Shown here: piece by piece, positions 23,002 through 34,306 of the stretch | How positions within the stretch are numbered: position 1 is the stretch's first letter | How the letters are laid out: each line of letters opens with the position of its first letter | Assembly (NCBI GenBank): GCA_946811695.1 | Contig: OX328123.1 | Span: 17,977,610-18,041,609 of the forward strand | Direction: 5' to 3' | From: Gonocerus acuteangulatus | Taxonomy: Eukaryota; Arthropoda; Insecta; Hemiptera; Coreidae | DNA: 64,000 nucleotides | Translations under genes and position numbers: made by a program | Notes under the pieces: generated by a model | What the model was told of the DNA's origin: nothing | Databases searched by the model: none | The model's input: only the letters and a program-made list of their open reading frames with translations

Positions 23002-24715
23002 ATGTCTCATCGTCGTTGTGTTACCAGTCCAGACTACTTCTGTTTTATCTGTGGTGAGTACACAGTTAAGAAATACCAACGAAATATAACAGGTTTTGTC
23101 AAAAATGTATATTATGCATATTTTGGCTTGAGAATAGGAGATCAAGATAAAGTGTGGGCTCCTCACAAAGTATGCCATAGCGGCGTAGAAAAACTTCGCT
23201 TATGGTACAAAGGAGAGTTAAAATCTTTCGGATTTGCTATCCCAATGATGTGGAGGGAGCAAAAAAACCACGTTAATGACTGTTACTTTTGTAATTGTCA
23301 TGTTCAAGGCTATAATTCCAAAAATCATAAGCTCATTAACTACCCTAATGTGGAATCTGCGAGTCGTCCGGTACCACACGGTCCTGGATTGACAGTTCCT
23401 CAGCCCCCTCGTGACTTGGGCAGTATAGATAGGGAAGCTAATAGAGAAGACTTTATGTCGGAGAGCGATGAAGTACACAGTGAGTTCAAAGCAAGCAGTT
23501 CAGAAGATGAACCTCAGCTTATTTCTCAACAGGAGTTGAACGGCTTAGTGAGAGATCTTGGACTTCCAAAAGATGCAGCTCAGTTACTTGGCTCCCGTCT
23601 TAAAAACAAAAATTTATTACAGCCAGGCACTTCTTTTTCATGGTATCGACACCGTGAAGCAGTTTTTGTTCCTTACTTTGCTCTGGATGAGAAATTTTAT
23701 TTATTGCAAAGACATTCTTGGTCTGATGGGTCAATTTGGTATAAAATATGACCCGATTCATTGGCGTCTATTCATAGACTCATCAAAGCGAAGTCTAAAG
23801 GCTGTTTTGGTGCACAATGGCAATACTTATGCTTCAGTTCCAGTTGGCCGTTCGGTACATTTAAAAGAAACATACGAAAATTTGTCATTAGTTCTCGAAC
23901 GAATTCATTATAATGAGCATAACTGGTTGATATGTGGAGACTTGAAAGTACTTACTATGCTCTTAGGTCAGCAATCAGGGTACACCAAGTTCCCTTGTGT
24001 TTTATGTTTATGGGATAGCCGAGACAGAAATTCCCATTGGAACAACAAAGACTGGCCATCACGAGGAGCTCTGTCGCCAGGCCAAAAAAATGTAATTAGG
24101 AGACGTTTGGTTCCTTCTGACAAAATCCTGCTACCTCCTCTACACATAAAGCTAGGGCTGATAAAACAATTCGTAAAGTCTCTCAATAAAGAAGGTGAAT
24201 GTTTTAAGTACTTATGCTCCAAGTTCCCACGATTAAGTGATGCAAAGCTAAAAGAGGGGATCTTTGTAGGCCCAGATATTCGGAAACTTTTCACAGATCC
24301 ACATTTCACTCAGACCATGAATGAGAAGGAGAAGGAAGCTTGGAATTCTTTTAAAGATGTTGTTGAGAAGTTCCTAGGTAACGTGTAGGATCCCAACTAC
24401 AGAAGTATCGTGGAACGCATGTTGAAGGCATTTCAATTACAAGGTTGCAACATGAGTTTGAAGGTTCACTTCTTACATTCGCATGTGGACTATTTTCCGG
24501 AAAACTTAGGGGAAGTAAGTGAAGAACAAGGGGAAAGGTTCCATCAGGACATCCAGGAAATGGAACGTAGGTATCAGGGCAAATGGAACGTAAACATGAT
24601 GGCTGACTATTGTTGGATGCTGCAGCGTGAATCATCTGAAGAGTCCTACAGCCGGAAACGAACACGGAGAAATTTTCAAGAGAAAAAAATACGTTTTCAT
24701 AAAAATAATAACTAA
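23002..24715 (+). pseudogene. Broken copy of a multicopy invertebrate gene family of unknown function
   Basis: From memory, this resembles an uncharacterised protein family found in many copies in insect and cnidarian genomes; no function is known to me. The first ATG is 23002 (an upstream in-frame TTG at 22981 is not needed). Segment 1 (249 residues, to 23751) starts with a FCFIC cysteine pair (C14, C17), has CHSG near residue 58 and CYFCNC near 94-99, suggesting zinc binding, then an acidic serine-rich linker. Around 23695-23710, in a T/A-rich stretch, the frame slips by one. Segment 2 continues to 24388 with the motifs DPIHWRLFIDSSKRSLKAVL, NWLICGDLK, CVLCLWDSR and LPPLHIKLGLIKQFVKSL. A TAG at 24386-24388 interrupts it. 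The same frame resumes with NMSLKVHFLHSHVDYFPENL and GERFHQDI, ending in a basic tail at 24715. AATAAA lies at 24806-24811. No introns. The multicopy habit and transposon-dense setting suggest a mobile or virus-like origin, which I cannot prove. Confidence 0.8.
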
Positions 24716-25340
24716 ATATGCCACTGTTAATTCTGAAGCTGTTATTTCTACACATTTATGTATTTTGTACAGTAAACAACATTGAAATAACTAAAAGATC
24801 ATGGAAATAAATGAAAACTCTTATTCGCCAATTCTGTTTTCTTTTAATGGTAGTACCTCTGCCCTTACTTGAGATTGAACAATTTCCTTACGTGATAGAG
24901 AGGGACTGACCTCATGTTCGGCTTCAGCACGCCAAGGAGCATAGAGATTGACCAAAATCATCAAATCAAATTTAAGAAAGATTATTTTTGTAGAACTGTG
25001 TAATCTAAAGTCTAGTTAATGGATTATAAAGGATGGTTATTAATGTTGTTTTTCCTCAAAAATTAGTTTAAAAGTCACTATGTCAAAAAAAAATGTCATT
25101 GTCGAAGTGTGGCTCAAATCGGAACATCCATATTATTTTTTTTTTAAGTGAATGTACAGTGCATTGATGGTTCCAAATGTTTCATCTTGGAGATTTTGAT
25201 CTCGAAGATAAGGAAGGTCGCAGTAGGCATGCTGTTTATCACGAGAAACTGAGGTAGATGGCGTTAATGACCTAAAAGGTTGACATGCCATAAAAAATTG
25301 GTATAAGAAGACCCTCGTAAAACTACTCGGGACATTGCAA
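24716..25340. other. 3' flank of the broken gene
   Basis: AATAAA at 24806-24811; otherwise AT-rich with no recognised feature. Confidence 0.5.
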
Positions 25341-25364
25341 GAGCATTTGTTGTTTAGCACTCAA

Positions 25365-25402
<38 letters not shown>

Positions 25403-26330
25403 TTCCAATAACATTATAATATTTTACAATAACATTAGAAAATAGTGAATAGTCTAGTGAAAAAAAACAATAGTACAGGCCTTTATAGAACTTATCGTAA
25501 TAAGCTGATTACTAAGCCACTCCACACAGGTGATTTAGCTAGCCTCAGTCTTAGTATGGGTGGCGAGCTATCCACACATAGGGTATGTGCAATATAACAT
25601 TATTTTTATTACACTTTAACAATAGATTTAGGGTTAGGATTTAGTATAGAAAATGTAATTTGATTCGTTTATAATATATTAATGACATAAATTTAATGGA
25701 TTTACGAAAATGAAAAATATGTTATTAAAAATTTTAGGATGTAATGGCCCCTGAGGAGGTGGCATAAAGGCCACGAAACGTGTAGGGCGTTCAAACAATA
25801 AATAGTACAAAGAAAATTGTAAATTGCCATGTACAAAGAATAAATAATTAGATTTTTAGATGGAACGGCATTTTTCTCCAGCGGTGGTACTCCTCCTCAC
25901 TTCTTCCCGGAATATTTCGATGGATTCATCTCCATCTTCTTCAGCCAGGTACGTGTTTCTTCCTCGGTGGTAGCCAAGGGAATGACATTTTTCTCGATCT
26001 GGGCGCCTTTTCTCCCCTCTAGCCACAGTATCGGCGGACGAATGGTGTTGAAGCTCCCTGGTGTAGTTGGGATTCTGTCCGTTGGCAGCACTGATGGTAT
26101 TGCGTCTTTTTTTTCCTCTCCCCTGCTGAAGAAGATGGAGATGAATCCATCGAAATATTCCGGGAAGAAGTGAGGAGGAGTACCACCGCTGGAGAAAAAT
26201 GCCGTTCCATCTAAAAATACTATCCCAGCGACGAAAAATAACATCAAACAAATAATTAGATATATATATATATATATATATATATACACTGTTGAGTGCT
26301 AAACAACAAATGCTCTTGCAATGTCCCGAA
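25341..26330. repeat. Nested inverted repeat containing a Penelope-type end
   Basis: Outer arms: CGGGACATTGCAAGAGCATT at 25349 and its complement at 26302-26322, both beside (TA)n. Inner arms: 25856-25952 and 26124-26214 (TGGAACGGCATTTTTCTCC and complement), separated by ~170 bp. The long frames crossing this palindrome (25856-26386) are by-products of symmetry plus TA repeats. The left spacer carries the hammerhead-like motif at 25747. Confidence 0.85.
25747..25788 (+). ncRNA. Hammerhead-ribozyme-like motif, locus 1
   Basis: Stem I GCCC (25747-25750) pairs with GGGC (25785-25788). Core CTGAGGA at 25751-25757 fits C3-U4-G5-A6-N7-G8-A9. Stem II pairs GTGGC (25759-25763) with GCCAC (25770-25774), leaving one extra G at 25758. 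GAA is at 25775-25777; stem III AC/GT (25778-25779, 25782-25783) closes a 2-nt loop; A at 25784 is the predicted cleavage-site H. Very short stem III is typical of the hammerheads reported in Penelope-like elements. The extra base at the foot of stem II is atypical. Confidence 0.6.
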
Positions 26331-26748
26331 AAAAAAGAGTAAAATGAATATTTTAGTATAAAAAGGTATGAAAATGAGAAAAACATTTATAATAGGTTTT
26401 TCCTTGTGCGAACTTTCAGAAGGTGGGAGTAGTAATTTCCTCTTGCGATGCCTAAAATCTTCCTTTTCAGATTTCATATTACATTTTTTGCGAATTTTTT
26501 GCGAAACAAAACATTTGCTGTTCCTATTCTAAGATTTTTAAATGACACCAGCAATAGGGCAGCATTATTGGATATATCTTTTAGTTTATTTTGCATTATA
26601 AACACCGCCATATAGGTATTTAAAAAAAATTTCCGTATACATGATATCAGACGTATAGCCATTGAAGATCAACCATACAGGCTGCAAGGATTGCTAAAAC
26701 GTGACAGAGCCACTAAGTTGACCTCTTGTCTGACCACTAAGCCACTAG

Positions 26749-26989
26749 AAGACCGAGAGCTGGAAACGCACTTTTCATGAAGTGTTTTATGCATCCTGAA
26801 ATTTTTCTATAGTGTACCTCTTGGGTAGATAAGAAGGTAAATATGTGTTTCCTGGACATACCTTGGAACACCAGGTACTGCGCATAGGAGAAAGGTGCAA
26901 AACAATATTGCCCAAAAATAGTGTTTTATTCACAAATTAAAGCAATTTTAAAATTAATAATAAATAAGGTAGGCACTTTTAAGGGGGTT

Positions 26990-27056
<67 letters not shown>

Positions 27057-27602
27057 CCTAATTTTTATTTTTAATATTAAATGAAGTGCTTTATTCACGC
27101 TGCGATTTAAACAGTGTCTTCAGTAAACATATTTGAAAATAATTGCAAAAGGTCAGACAATTTTGTGGGGTTTAATTATCAGGAAACATGAAAATAAACG
27201 TTGCCTATGATAGACTGCAATACACTGCGCGTAACCGTAAGAGTGCTTGACACGACCGCTCAGTAATGTTGTTCCCTGCGCTCTCATTGGTTCTTGCTCA
27301 CATGATCTTGTGCAGCTGTTCCGGTTTTAATGGCAGCGCGAATGAAACTCTCATTTAATATTAGAATAAAAACAATTAATTTTTTTTTTTTTTTACGTGT
27401 TATACCCCTTAAAAGTGTCTGCCATATTTATTATTCGTTGTAAAATTGTCTTAATTTTACATTAAAGATAGTTGGCTTCTGAATAAAACTCTATTTTTGG
27501 GAAATATTTTTTTGTACCTTTCCCGTATGCGCAGTACCTGGTGTTCCAAGGTATGTGATGGATAAAACACTTCATGAAAAGTGCGTTGCTGGCTCTCGGA
27601 CT
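26749..27602. mobile_element. Long-TIR foldback element, copy 1
   Basis: Left end GACCGAGAGCTGGAAACGCA and right end TGCGTTGCTGGCTCTCGGAC are inverted; arms include GGTAGATAAGAAGGTA-like and ACACCAGGTACTGCGCAT. The middle (27080-27360) matches 61125-61400 in the copy at 60791. A 52-nt A-run at 27002-27053 sits in the left arm. The right arm lacks the segment 'ACCTTCTTATCTACC...TTTCAAGG'. No protein. Confidence 0.88.
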
Positions 27603-27967
27603 ATTATAAATTATTTATTATAACTTATAATTGGCTTACTTACTTAGAAATAACGTCCAGGAAGCCTTAGTTAGTAAAGCTAGCCGACAGATAAACCCGT
27701 GGAAACACACTCTAAAAAATACACATTCCTTAAAATAGGTGGTGGAGTACGTTGCATTCCCGAATAAATTTCTTTAAATATTTATTTATTTATTTTTTCG
27801 CAACTATGGCGTCTCAACAACAAAGTGGGTTTTACATATGTATGAAAATACACCAAAAATTCACATTAGAAAAAAAAAATAATAAATAAATAAAACAATA
27901 ATAATAATGTTAATAATAGAAGAAGAGGACATAGTCCCTTCCTTGTAGAGGACATAGTCCCTTCTTT

Positions 27968-28152
27968 GTAGAAGTTGGCTTTAGTTTTGGGAAATATTTT
28001 TTTGTACCTTTCCCGTATGCGCAGTACCTGGTGTTCCAAGGTATGTCCAGGAAACACGTACTTACCTTCTTATCTACCTAAGAGGTACATTATAGCAAAA
28101 TTTCAAGGTGCATAAAACAATTCATGAAAAGTGCGTTGCTGGCTCTCGGACT
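27968..28152 (+). mobile_element. Solo right arm of the foldback family
   Basis: TTTTGGGAAATATTTTTTTG through GCTGGCTCTCGGAC repeats the right arm of the 26749 element almost base for base, and keeps the ACCTTCTTATCTACC segment that copy lost. Confidence 0.88.
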
Positions 28153-28244
28153 ATAGGGATTGTTAAACCCAAGTGTATATAAAGTGTGCGTTATCATTTT
28201 ATTACATGTGTAGATAGATTACGGCTGGTAGTGGCAAGTTGGTA

Positions 28245-28640
28245 ATTTGGGTTTGGAGTAAACCCCCCCCCCCTCCTAATGAACTGATTTAGTTTAATCT
28301 TTACTACATATTTTTCTATTAATATGTCCACGACGAATACCGAGTTTCGTTGCAACACAACAATAATTGCGGCCGTTATGGGCGAATAACTAATTTTGCT
28401 GGCAAACGAACTCGTTCAATCTTTAGCTAGGGGAATACTATATACCAAGTTTCGTGACGACAAAATTTAAAAAAAAACTCTGGTGTGTATCGTATTAGCG
28501 ATAGTTAATGAAATGGTCGACGTAATTCGTTGCATAGGCATAACTTTTTTATTTATGTACCGATTAACATGAAACAAACCCTAAATTTTAAGTAAAGCTT
28601 GCCACAATATATTAGTGAAAACCACAACTAAATCGGATAA
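28245..28640 (-). mobile_element. F1 element fragment
   Basis: The minus strand shows ACCAGAGTTTTTTTTT, GGTATATAGTATTCCCC, CAACGAAACTCGG and a G-run (C-run at 28263-28275) as in F1. Both termini are absent. Confidence 0.65.
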
Positions 28641-29369
28641 GCCGTTTCTAAGAGTAGCGCGCACAGATAAACAGGGCCCCAATATGTACTGACAGCGATC
28701 CGTTAGAATTATTTGATATGTATAGATAATACTAGCATAAACAAGTACTTCTTTTGTACGCATATCATATTCCTACTTATCTGCGCAACAAACCTTAAAA
28801 CTCTCGAAATTTATAAAAATTCTTGATCCAATTGCAAGAAAAACAGACAATTTAATAATTATTCCCACCCTCAAGAAAGGCAATTAAAACAGCTTGACCA
28901 ATTAAAGGTTGATCCCTGACAAGGAAAACTAACATCGATTTGTTGATAAAAACTCTACTAAAAGAGACAAGAAGGTCAATCTTTGAGGAAGTGGTGCTGG
29001 TTCTTTAAGTGCCTTCCTATTGGTTGTTTGCACAACTCTTAGCTCCCACTCCACTCTTTGCCCTTAGAGTCTTTAATGGAACAGTACTACCAACCCTTAG
29101 GACGGCACTACCAACCCTAGGGCTTAAACCCGTTCTTTAGGAGAAACTAGAGCATCTTATCTAAGTGCCTCGTAAACCTGCCGGCCATTTCGACCTTCAA
29201 TTCTTACTTTATTCTTATGTTCTTTTTTGGCGCATTCAGCAGAGCCTATTGAGTAGGGAATTTATCAAAGAATGTTTCGCAAAAGAATGGGAACAGAACA
29301 AGTAAATTCAAAATTAATTCGGGAAAAAAGGTTATTCTAGGATACCAATAGGATACCTACGTGATTAGT
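28641..29369. other. No gene recognised
   Basis: Mixed composition; CCAACCCTTAGGACGGCACT is a local duplication near 29090-29125. No motif-bearing frame. Confidence 0.45.
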
Positions 29370-29470
29370 TCTCAGCTCCGGCCGGGTGGGCTGGGTGGAA
29401 CCCAAATCGGACCCTCAAACGAGGACACTAGAAGATGAAATCATGCAACCGAGTTTCGAAAATTTCTTCT
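29370..29470 (-). mobile_element. Possible SINE-C fragment
   Basis: About 100 bp align to SINE-C on the minus strand around ACCCAAATCGGACCCTC and CACTAGAAGATGAAATC, with many mismatches. Confidence 0.4.
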
Positions 29471-29536
29471 CCCGGAAAATGAGCCGAGTGAACCAAAAAC
29501 GAAAATTCTTGTGTGTGTAGTACTTAATTAAAAAAA

Positions 29537-30317
29537 AGTCCGACTCGCAGGAACTGCATCATCTTAGCGCGGTTCCTTTCTTATCCCTAGTCTAATTTGG
29601 GAAGAATAAAATAGAAACAGTTATTATTTTGGTTCCACCTTTCTTGAAAGGTCTTGATTTATGATCTTACCTGGATGAGTCAGCATACCCCAGAAAGGTC
29701 CCCGCTAGTTACAAGGTCTTGGAATCTCTCTTTTGGAAATCAATATTTCTAACAATAAATTGTTTTTCTTATTTTACTTAACCTGTTTTATTGTCACATT
29801 ATCCAACTATAAACAATTAAAAAGTAACAAGGAATAGAAAAAGAACCGTTCGACTAAACGAAATCAATTACTTTAAAGTTTTAAGCACTTATTTCTCCGA
29901 TTGACATCGCCTAATCAAAACTTTCTTCAAGACCTTTTTTGTAAAGCATTTAGTAAGCTTTCGAATGGTAACCTTCCGCTTCCCAAATTCTCAACCGTTT
30001 TTGAGATATTAACGAAAGTATACAAAGTTACCAAAACTTTTCATGTCTGATAATAAAATATTTTATTCTAACCCTTCCTTAACTCCACGCGTAACCAAAA
30101 TCTCAACATATTAGTTTTGATGAAATTTGAACACGCAGAAAATATTTCAACTGAATCCCATGATTCTAAGTACCTGAACCAAAATCGTTATTCTACAACT
30201 ATTCTCTGTTCTCTAGGGGTTCTGAAACGCAAAATTTTCTAGTCGGCACTTATAAGCGTCATGAGGTCAACCTTGTAAGCGGGATTCCTCCCTAAGGAGG
30301 GAGGGAAAAACCGCGCT
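29537..30317 (-). mobile_element. F2 repeat element, short full copy
   Basis: Read on the minus strand: AGCGCGGTTTTTCCCTCCCT, a subterminal hairpin with GGGAGGAA, the CATGACGCTTATAAGTGCCG segment, then the interior (TCAACCGTTTTTGAGATATT in plus), ending GGAACCGCGCT, a GCAGTTCCTGC mini-hairpin and GAGTCGGACT. Plan and ends mirror F1 with different sequence. Flanking TTTT (AAAA in plus) on both sides. Confidence 0.78.
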
Positions 30318-30694
30318 AAAATAATGTTGTTTCTGTGATTACATGTATCTCAGCCATATTGTTTACTTAGGGCCTTTATTATTTTTTTTAAAACACCATC
30401 TACAATTGTATATGCTATCCTTAAAGCGTACACACATACCTTGTTGTATATAATTCCTGTATAAATTGTAGCGGGGATAGAGGAGCCGCTGCGTGAAGCT
30501 TATCTGAATAAGCGGAAATCCTGCCCTCCCCTGAGAACCAAGTCAGAGTTTCAATTAAACTTGTTGCTCTAATAGCTGCTTCATCTACTGTTGGCTGAGG
30601 ATTACCTAGTTCTGAATTAGTTCTTTATATACAACACCTACAGATTATACTCTTTCGGGAGAATCTACCATACCCATATACAGAAATATATTTT

Positions 30695-30857
30695 AGCGTG
30701 GTTCCTCCCTCCATCCATAGGGAGGAAACCCGCTTATGAGGTTGACCTCATGACGCAATCCGAAAGTGCCGACACGAAAATTTCATGTTTCAGATCCCAT
30801 AGATCAATGATATAACGGAGGTTCAAATTTGTGTATATATGCATATATATATATTAT
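30695..30857 (+). mobile_element. F2 element, left terminal part
   Basis: AGCGTGGTTCCTCCCTCC, the hairpin partner TAGGGAGGAAACCCGC, GGTTGACCTCATGACGCAAT and a TA-rich end. The right part is missing; a family-E end follows. Confidence 0.75.
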
Positions 30858-31107
30858 ACTAGCTGTTACCCGGCGTACTATGCAACACCTAATTTCTTAT
30901 AAAAGCAAAAATAAATTAGAAACCAAATAATTAATATTAAAATCTAATAACGCAAATCTGTAACTATTTGGGTTCATTTTTTCGAACCCGTGATCTCCGA
31001 ACTGTGAGTCATAGACGATTTTAACCTAGCCTATAACTCTCCCCGTGTCAAGACCTAGCAAACCACGTTGGGTCAAAATCGGTGAAACGGTGTGTATTTA
31101 TAATAAA
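30858..31107 (+). repeat. Family-E repeat, left part (split by F2)
   Basis: Starts ACTAGCTGTTACCCGGCGTA; the ~120-bp unit begins (CCTAGCCTATAACTCTCCCC) and stops within GTGTGTATTTATAA at 31107. It resumes as GGAACAACCGTACAGACAG at 33985. Confidence 0.75.
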
Positions 31108-33756
31108 AGTCCGACTCGCAGGAACTGCAGCATCTTAGCGCGGTTCCGTTCATGTCCCTAGTGCCATTTGATAAGCTTAGAAAAGAAATAAACTTATTTT
31201 TTTTATATATCTCGTGAAAATTGTCAAAATCCTGTCGAACATCTAGAATAAAAGTGATATTAAGGCGTCAGGGACACCGACAGTAGCTAACTTTTACACA
31301 GAAGCGGAAATTACAGAATCTGGCTCTCATTCTAAAGCAAAGCTCTATAAATCAATACAAAATATGCCTAATAAAGCCTTTCTAGAGGATACAGAAGCAT
31401 GGGCGTATATGAGGGGGGGGGGCTGAGGGGGCTGCAGCCCCTCCCGAAATTTTGAATTGATGATAAAAACTTCTCGTAAAACCCTTAAAAATAAATTAAA
31501 TAAGATCACTTAGTTCATAAAACATATTTTATTTTACGTGCAATAGCGTTTTAGTTGCCTAAAACTATTCCAAGCTCTAAATATTTAGTATTCCATACCC
31601 TAGAAATGGTCTCAGCCCCCCCCCCGAAATTGTTTTTATATACGCCCATGTACAGAAGGATCAAGAAGAAGTACACAAGATTGAGTAGAATACCCTGCCT
31701 AATATAGCCTATATAGAATAATATGCCGAATAAAACGTATCTAGTAAATACACAAGGACAAATAAAAGTCTTGACGAATAACAAGTCAAAAAAAAAACTT
31801 TATTTAACAAAATAAAACTAAGTTTAGTTGCCCAACTACAATAGAATAATATACCTAATTAAGTCTACGGAGTAGACACAAATGGACCAAAAACAAGTCT
31901 TGTGGAATATTGATTTTTTTCTAATTAAATACTTTTTATCAATATTTAGTATATAACCTTTGTTGAAAATTATTGATTGCTAATTGATGAATCGGTTTAC
32001 AACTAAGTAGTCTTAAGTGCTCTCCGCCTAGGCTTTGTATTTGTGTCGGCAGATACCTGGGGTATATTTACAGCTCTTGAGGATTAACTCTTAGCAGGTA
32101 AATTTCCTGTGGCCCCATTGTGTTCTAGGGGCATTGAACCGCCATATACGCTCATAGTATCTAACCGTTGTGAAGTTTATTTTTTGGATTTAGGACTTAA
32201 TATACATATGTATACTAAATCATAGCAAGAAGTAATCCTCCGTCGTCGGTTCTTAACTATGTAGACTCGCTAATGTTATCCAATCTTAGATACATCGTAT
32301 TTAAAATCCACAGCAAAAACACGACATTTCATCAGAATCCCCTGCTGAATAAAACTTATATGGAATAATATGCAAAATAAAGCCTATCTAGTGGATAAAA
32401 ATAGAGGAAAAAAGCCGTTCGTGGTGGTAGAAAATCTTAAAAGTATTTCGCTCAGAAATCTCCGAAATATTGTCACTAATTTTACGTATCCTGTTTTATA
32501 GCCAAATAGATTTATATTCTATAATCAATAAGAAAAACCTACTAACAATAAAAAACTATGGGTAACAGACGAAAATAGGGAATACCAAGAATAATTCTAA
32601 AGAACGAAATCAACACCAGTACTGTAATCTAGATATTCATACGGCATCATCGAATTCTAACAAACAAAATATTGATTCTAATTATACGTATCCTGTTTTA
32701 TTGACAAATACATTTGACTACTATAAGCAATTAAAAACACTAGGGAATATGCCAAAGAACTCAGAGTAGGAGCCTCGACAGTTTCAAGACATTTGAAGGA
32801 AATCGACAAATCCAAAGCTGACATTACTTCGCTTATTCAAAACTTTCTTTAGAACCTTTCTTGTAGACCATTTAGTAAGCTTTCGAATGGTAACCTTTCG
32901 CTTCCCAAGATTTTCAACCGTTTTCGAGATATTAAGAAATTATACGAAGTTCCCAAAACTTTTCATTATTTCTGACAACAGAAAATTGGTCTCATTTTAC
33001 CTATCCTGTTTTACAAACACATACATTTTCCTTACAAATACAACATAAGAAATTAAAGAAATAAAAAGCAATAAAAAACCTAGGGAAAGAGACAAAAATT
33101 ACAAAAAGAACGACAAAAACCCGTTCATAAGAACAAAACAGACGTATTTGAAGTTTTAAGCATTTATTTCTCCGATTGACATAACCTAATCAAAAATAGT
33201 TTTAGAATCATTTTTGTAGAGAATTTAGTAAGCTTTCAAATAGTTTCAATCCACTTACCACGATTTCCCAACCGTGTTCGAGATATTAATGAAAGTATAC
33301 GAAATTTCCAAAACTTTTCATATCTGTTCATAAAATATTTTATTCTAACCCTTCCTTAACTCCAAACGTAACATAACTTTCAACATATTAGTTTTAATGA
33401 AAGTAGAACATGCACATAATGTTTCAACTGAATCCCGTTATTCTAAGTACCCAAACCAAAAACGGTATTCAAAAACTATTTTTCCAATTTTCTCGACAAC
33501 GGTTAAAGCTATCGCCTTGAAAATGGTTTCATTCGTTTTTCTAGCCCAAGAAGCCTATAAAACGAGTACTTACAAGCTTATGAACTCAAAAACGTAAGCG
33601 TTACGATTTTTTCTGCGCGAATTTCGCCCCAAACGCCATCTTCCAGTGGGCGGATTTTGCTGGTTAACGAACTTGACCTTTCAAATTGGACGACAGATTT
33701 TTGTACCAAATTTCATCAAAATCGGACCATTCGTCTTCTATTTAGAGAGCGAACAG

Positions 33757-33825
<69 letters not shown>

Positions 33826-33981
33826 TATACATATATATATATATACAAATTTGAACCACCGTTATTTTCGGTTTCTAGGGGTTCTGAAACGCAAAATTTT
33901 CTAGTCGGCACTTCCGGATTGTTTCATTGTATCAACCTTATAAGCGGGGTTCCTCCCTATGGGGGAGGGAGGAACCGCGCT
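31108..33981 (-). mobile_element. F2 repeat element, long copy inserted in family E
   Basis: Ends AGTCCGACTCGCAGGAACTG at the left and AACCGCGCT at the right are the F2 termini. The interior repeats a ~330-bp module (CATTTAGTAAGCTTTCGAAT at 32870, relatives near 33225), with (TA)n at 33761-33846 and a hAT-like MITE at 31398. Removing it restores the family-E unit, so the boundaries are well supported. Confidence 0.82.
31398..31650. mobile_element. hAT-like MITE (CATGGGCGTATATA family), copy 1
   Basis: Ends CATGGGCGTATAT / ATATACGCCCATG, 253 bp, flanked by exact TACAGAAG at 31390-31397 and 31651-31658. Contains C/G homopolymers. Inserted inside the long F2 copy. No transposase. Confidence 0.92.
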
Positions 33982-34240
33982 AAAAGGAACAACCGTACAG
34001 ACAGAACGCTGGTAGAAGTTTTTGACCTAGCCTATGACGACCTACCTGTGTGCCAAATTTGGACAAAATCAAACGAAGGGTGTGGATTTGTATAAGGAAC
34101 AAACATACAGACAGACAGCCGATAGACGTTTTTGACTTATCCTACGAAACTTCCCGTATCAAGACTTACCAGTGTTCCATTGTTTGGTCAAACGGTGTGC
34201 AAGGAACCAACAGACAAACGGACAAACAGACAGACACGTG

Positions 34241-34241
<1 letters not shown>
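33982..34241 (+). repeat. Family-E repeat, right part
   Basis: Continues the interrupted unit (GGAACAACCGTACAGACAG) and adds about two more diverged units (GTATAAGGAACAAACATACA, CCCGTATCAAGACTTACC) up to (TA)n at 34242-34302. Confidence 0.75.

Positions 34242-34302
<61 letters not shown>

Positions 34303-34306
<4 letters not shown>

Noticed and set aside
23690..23760. Programmed -1/+1 frameshift joining the two halves of the 23002 gene
   Set aside because: A downstream stop also interrupts the frame, and no convincing slippery site with a downstream structure is visible. Mutation is simpler.
25856..26386. Protein-coding gene of up to 176 codons
   Set aside because: The frames cover a palindrome and a (TA)n tract; both arms give related peptides in mirror image.
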